A DNA stretch of 35,896 nucleotides from Treponema sp. UBA7590 (GTDB lineage: Bacteria > Spirochaetota > Spirochaetia > Treponematales > Treponemataceae). This document shows, in pieces, positions 32,959-35,896 of this stretch (position 1 is the stretch's first letter; the number at the start of each line of letters is the position of its first letter). The notes under the pieces were generated by a model. It worked only from the letters and a program-made list of their open reading frames with translations, was not told where the DNA came from and made no database searches. Location of the stretch: positions 7,259-43,154 of the forward strand of contig DLKK01000066.1 in NCBI GenBank assembly GCA_002478955.1. Direction: 5' to 3'. The translations under genes and the position numbers were made by a program.

Positions 32959-34908
32959 ATGAAGAATTTCCTGCGATATTTAAAGACTCGTCCTCTTGCA
33001 TTTACAAGTGTAATCCTGCTTGTGTTTATGTATTTTGTGATGATCTTTGCGGAATTTTTTGCGCCGTATTCTGCCTCGCGCACCTACGAGAATAATACTT
33101 TTCATCCGGCGAATCTTCAGCTTACAAAAAATGGGCTTAAAGTCCGCGAGTTCCGCGCCATAAACAAAGCTACGTGGAATTATGTTCGCGTAAAAGATGA
33201 GGAATGTATCCACAACTTTAAACTTTTTGTAAAAGGCGAGCCGTACAAACTTCTTGGTGTTATTCCTTGCCGCACTCATCTTTTTGGTTCGGATTCTGAA
33301 TATCCTGTCTATCTTTTGGGTGCGGACAATCTTGGTCGTGATCTTTTCAGCAGAATTGTCTATGGAAGCAGAATTTCTCTTACAATCGGTTTTGTCGCAA
33401 CAGCAATTTCTCTTTTGCTTGCTATTGTCCTTGGCGGATTTTCCGGATATTTTGGAAGTGTTACCGACTGGGCAATCATGCGTTTTGCCGAATTTTTTAT
33501 GCTGATTCCATCGCTTTATTTCATTCTTTTTTTGCGTTCTCTTTTGAACACAAAAATGGATTCCGGTACGTCTTACATGGTGATTACGTTGATTCTGGCT
33601 TTGGTGGGCTGGCCGGGAAGCGCGCGCACAATCCGCGGAATGGTTCATTCAATAAAGCGTGAGGAATTTGTTGTGGATGCGCAGCTGGAAGGAATTCCAA
33701 GTCTTGTTGTGATTTTCAGGCACATAATTCCGCAGATTTCAAGTCTTTTGATTGTAAGCACAGCGCTTTCTGTTCCGGGATTCATAATGAGCGAAACAAC
33801 TCTTTCGTACCTTGGGCTTGGAATAAGTGATCCTGCGGTGAGCTGGGGGTCTTTGATAAACCGCGATATTTCAACGCTTTCTAATCTTCGGAATTTTCTT
33901 TGGCTTTTATGGCCGGTTTTTATGCTCCTTCTTGTTACGCTTGCTTTTAACTTTTTGGGCGATGCTCTGCGCGATTTTTTTGATCCATACAATATTGTGT
34001 TCAAGAAGAGGAATGTCAATGTTGAAAAGCCTGGAAATATTTTGTGCAGGCACAAGGATTCATTGCTTTCTGTTGAAAATCTTGCGGTTTCGTTCAGAAT
34101 GCTTAGGGGAACAAAAAAAGTCCTTGTTCAGGCTGTAAAAGATGTTTCTTTCTATATAAATAAAGGCGAGATTCTGGGGATTGTGGGAGAATCTGGCTCA
34201 GGAAAGTCGGTTTCCACAACTGCGATTCCTGGACTTTTGCCGCAAAATGCTGAAATGTCTGGAAGAATTTATTTTAATGGTGTTGAATTGACAAGTCTTA
34301 GCCAAAAGGAACTTAGGAACTTCCGTGGACAGAAAATTGCGCTGATTTTTCAGGAGCCAGGAAGAAGTTTTGACCCATTGCAGAATATCGGAAGCGTGTT
34401 TTTTGAAACGTTCAGAGTTTCCGAGCCGGATATTACAAGGGAAGATTCTGACAAAAAGGCTGCGCAGCTTTTAAAGGATGTGGGGCTGCCGGATTCTTTC
34501 GGGCGTCTTAAGGCTTTTCCGCACCAGTTTTCGGGCGGTCAGCTGCAAAGAATAGGAATTGCGTTGGCTCTTGCCCAGAACTGTGAGCTTTTAATTGCGG
34601 ACGAACCTACAACCGCATTGGATGTAACGATTCAGGCTCAGATAATTTCTCTTCTTCTGCAGCTGAAAGAGGAACGTGGGCTTTCGATTATTTTTATAAG
34701 CCATGATATAAATCTTGTGGCACAGATAAGCGACAGAATTTGTGTAATGTACCACGGAAGTGTTGTTGAGACAGATTCTTCTGAAAAGATTATGAAAAAT
34801 CCAGCTCATTCTTATACAAAAGCGTTGATTTCCGCATTGCCGAAATTTGGCGAGCATTATACAAAAGGGAAAATGGCTTCAATTTCAAAAGAGGAAAAAT
34901 TTGACTGA
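32959..34908 (+). CDS. Fused peptide/nickel-type ABC permease-ATPase (OppC-OppD)
   Basis: 649 aa in one uninterrupted frame. Residues 1-360 are an OppC/DppC-type permease: a first helix near 15-35, a long periplasmic insertion (about 36-115) before LLGADNLGRDLFSRIVYGSR, then five helices and the coupling loop EFVVDAQLEGIPSLVVIFRHI. Residues about 370-649 are an OppD-type ATPase: Walker A GESGSGKS near 410, Q-loop FQEPGRSFDP, signature FSGGQLQR, Walker B LLIADEPTTALD and H-loop SHD. These are normally two proteins. Substrate may be peptides, or metal/metallophore given the metalloregulator directly upstream. No OppA or OppB gene is in view. The next ATPase gene overlaps its end by 8 bp. The ribosome-binding site is poor, suggesting coupling to the regulator gene. 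Confidence 0.9.
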   Translation: MKNFLRYLKTRPLAFTSVILLVFMYFVMIFAEFFAPYSASRTYENNTFHPANLQLTKNGLKVREFRAINKATWNYVRVKDEECIHNFKLFVKGEPYKLLGVIPCRTHLFGSDSEYPVYLLGADNLGRDLFSRIVYGSRISLTIGFVATAISLLLAIVLGGFSGYFGSVTDWAIMRFAEFFMLIPSLYFILFLRSLLNTKMDSGTSYMVITLILALVGWPGSARTIRGMVHSIKREEFVVDAQLEGIPSLVVIFRHIIPQISSLLIVSTALSVPGFIMSETTLSYLGLGISDPAVSWGSLINRDISTLSNLRNFLWLLWPVFMLLLVTLAFNFLGDALRDFFDPYNIVFKKRNVNVEKPGNILCRHKDSLLSVENLAVSFRMLRGTKKVLVQAVKDVSFYINKGEILGIVGESGSGKSVSTTAIPGLLPQNAEMSGRIYFNGVELTSLSQKELRNFRGQKIALIFQEPGRSFDPLQNIGSVFFETFRVSEPDITREDSDKKAAQLLKDVGLPDSFGRLKAFPHQFSGGQLQRIGIALALAQNCELLIADEPTTALDVTIQAQIISLLLQLKEERGLSIIFISHDINLVAQISDRICVMYHGSVVETDSSEKIMKNPAHSYTKALISALPKFGEHYTKGKMASISKEEKFD

Positions 34909-35896
34909 AGATATTAATTCTTGTGGAAGCGATTTTGCTACCGCCCCGGAAAATAAAAAAATCGCGCTGAAAGTTTCCAGGCTTACAAAGCAGTTCAATC
35001 TGGAGGCTGGATTTTTTGCCAGGAACAAAAAAACTGTATATGCGGTGAACGATGTTTCTTTTAAGGTTCCGGCCGGTTCTACTTATGGGATTGTAGGTGA
35101 GTCTGGTTGTGGAAAAACAACGACTGCCCGGCTGATTGTGCAAATGTATAGGCAGACATCCGGAAAAATTGAGTTTTTTGGCCACGATATTTCTTCTTTT
35201 AAAAGGAGAGAGCTAAAAAATTACCGAGAGAAAGTAAAATATATTTTTCAGGATCCGGCAAAATCATTGAATCCGCGGATGTCTGTATATGAAATTCTTG
35301 TTTCTGCGCTCCGTTATTCGTCTTTGTGGCGCGGAGAAGAAAATGCTCGTATGAGGGCGAAAGAAATCATTCAGGAAGTTGGACTTTCTTCTGAGGATTT
35401 AAAGCGGCGTCCGTCGGAATTTTCGGGCGGCCAGCGGCAGAGAATTTCAATTGCGCGCGGTCTTATTATGAATCCGGAACTTCTTGTATGCGATGAAGTT
35501 GTCTCGGCCCTGGATGTTTCTATTCAGGGACAGATTATAAATCTTCTTCAGGATTTGCGCCAAAAACGAAATCTTAGCTTTATTTTTATCACTCATGATT
35601 TGAAGGTTGCCTCGTATTTTTGCGACAGAATCGGCGTGATGTTCCGCGGTGTAATGGTGGAGGAAGGCGATGCCCGGACTTTGTACAAGGACGCGCTTCA
35701 TCCGTATACAAAACTTCTTTTTGAGGGAGCGGCCGGCAAGCTTTCAAGGTCTAATATTGAGGTGAAAACAACTCTTGAGCAGGAGCATTGCTGCCCATTT
35801 GCATATCGTTGTCCAAAAGCAACAGAAAAATGCCGTGAAGAGCTGCCGGAATTCAGTACTCTTCCAAACGGGCATAAAATCCGCTGTTTTTTCTGT
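34901..35896 (+). CDS. OppF/DppF-type ABC ATPase (3' end beyond window)
   Basis: 332 codons visible, no stop before the edge. The start is TTG at 34901, with GAGG 6 nt upstream; it overlaps the preceding gene by 8 bp. Walker A GESGCGKTT lies near residue 69, then Q-loop FQDPAKSLNPRMSV, signature FSGGQRQR, Walker B LLVCDEVVSALDVS and H-loop THD. Near the end are Cys residues in EQEHCCPFAYRCPKA, the C-terminal cluster region that in Opp/Dpp ATPases often carries an iron-sulfur-type cysteine motif. It is the second nucleotide-binding subunit for the fused permease upstream. DEVVSALD replaces the commoner DEPVSALD. Confidence 0.92.
   Translation, partial: MTEDINSCGSDFATAPENKKIALKVSRLTKQFNLEAGFFARNKKTVYAVNDVSFKVPAGSTYGIVGESGCGKTTTARLIVQMYRQTSGKIEFFGHDISSFKRRELKNYREKVKYIFQDPAKSLNPRMSVYEILVSALRYSSLWRGEENARMRAKEIIQEVGLSSEDLKRRPSEFSGGQRQRISIARGLIMNPELLVCDEVVSALDVSIQGQIINLLQDLRQKRNLSFIFITHDLKVASYFCDRIGVMFRGVMVEEGDARTLYKDALHPYTKLLFEGAAGKLSRSNIEVKTTLEQEHCCPFAYRCPKATEKCREELPEFSTLPNGHKIRCFFC

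Noticed and set aside
32980..33648. 222-codon minus-strand frame
   Set aside because: It lies antisense within the fused permease-ATPase gene; it has no recognisable domain and a biased, basic composition typical of shadow frames.

Overview
The window looks like a chromosome segment of a gut- or rumen-type Treponema (Spirochaetes). This is inferred from the low-GC base composition, the density of large lipoproteins with spirochaete-style lipoboxes, the glycan-degrading content, and sigma70-type TTGACA/TATAAT promoters. No rRNA or tRNA is present to settle the taxonomy. Almost all genes read rightward; the two exceptions are orphan DUF4143-type ATPase genes, one cut by the left edge and one a pseudogene.

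Region 1 (1-5834). A partial ATPase gene on the minus strand sits behind a 33-bp-period repeat array. Next comes a two-gene operon of surface lipoproteins: a protein with a C-terminal tyrosine-phosphatase-type (HC-x5-R) domain, followed 16 bp later by a CotH-type protein-kinase-fold lipoprotein. A second 33-bp-period repeat lies just after it.

Region 2 (5884-26137) is a starch/alpha-glucan locus made almost wholly of lipoproteins. It holds an Ig-repeat lipoprotein with a G8 tract, a MalS-like alpha-amylase, an isoamylase/GlgX-type debranching enzyme, a second GH13 amylase, a type I pullulanase, and a non-catalytic starch-binding-type lipoprotein. A degenerate ATPase gene and a higBA toxin-antitoxin pair interrupt it. 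Five of these proteins and the phosphatase lipoprotein share the same N-terminal module of about 200-250 residues directly after the lipid anchor, which points to one assembly on the cell surface or periplasmic face. Three leaders carry a hairpin with an almost invariant 11-nt loop (TGYGGGAAAAG) on covarying stems, 34-39 nt upstream of the start codon. Two promoters share a 23-bp block.

Region 3 (26138-32516) concerns branched-chain amino acids: livHMGF without a binding-protein gene, a CBS-CBS-ACT protein, and acetolactate synthase large subunit (ilvB) without ilvN. Related sequence elements lie in front of livH and of the CBS-ACT gene.

Region 4 (32517-35896) has a short DtxR/MntR-type metalloregulator followed by a fused peptide-type ABC permease-ATPase (OppC-OppD in one chain) and an OppF-type ATPase cut by the right edge.

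The two most promising new biology candidates are the shared N-terminal module that ties glycan enzymes to a paired extracytoplasmic kinase-fold/phosphatase, and the TGYGGGAAAAG-loop leader hairpin.
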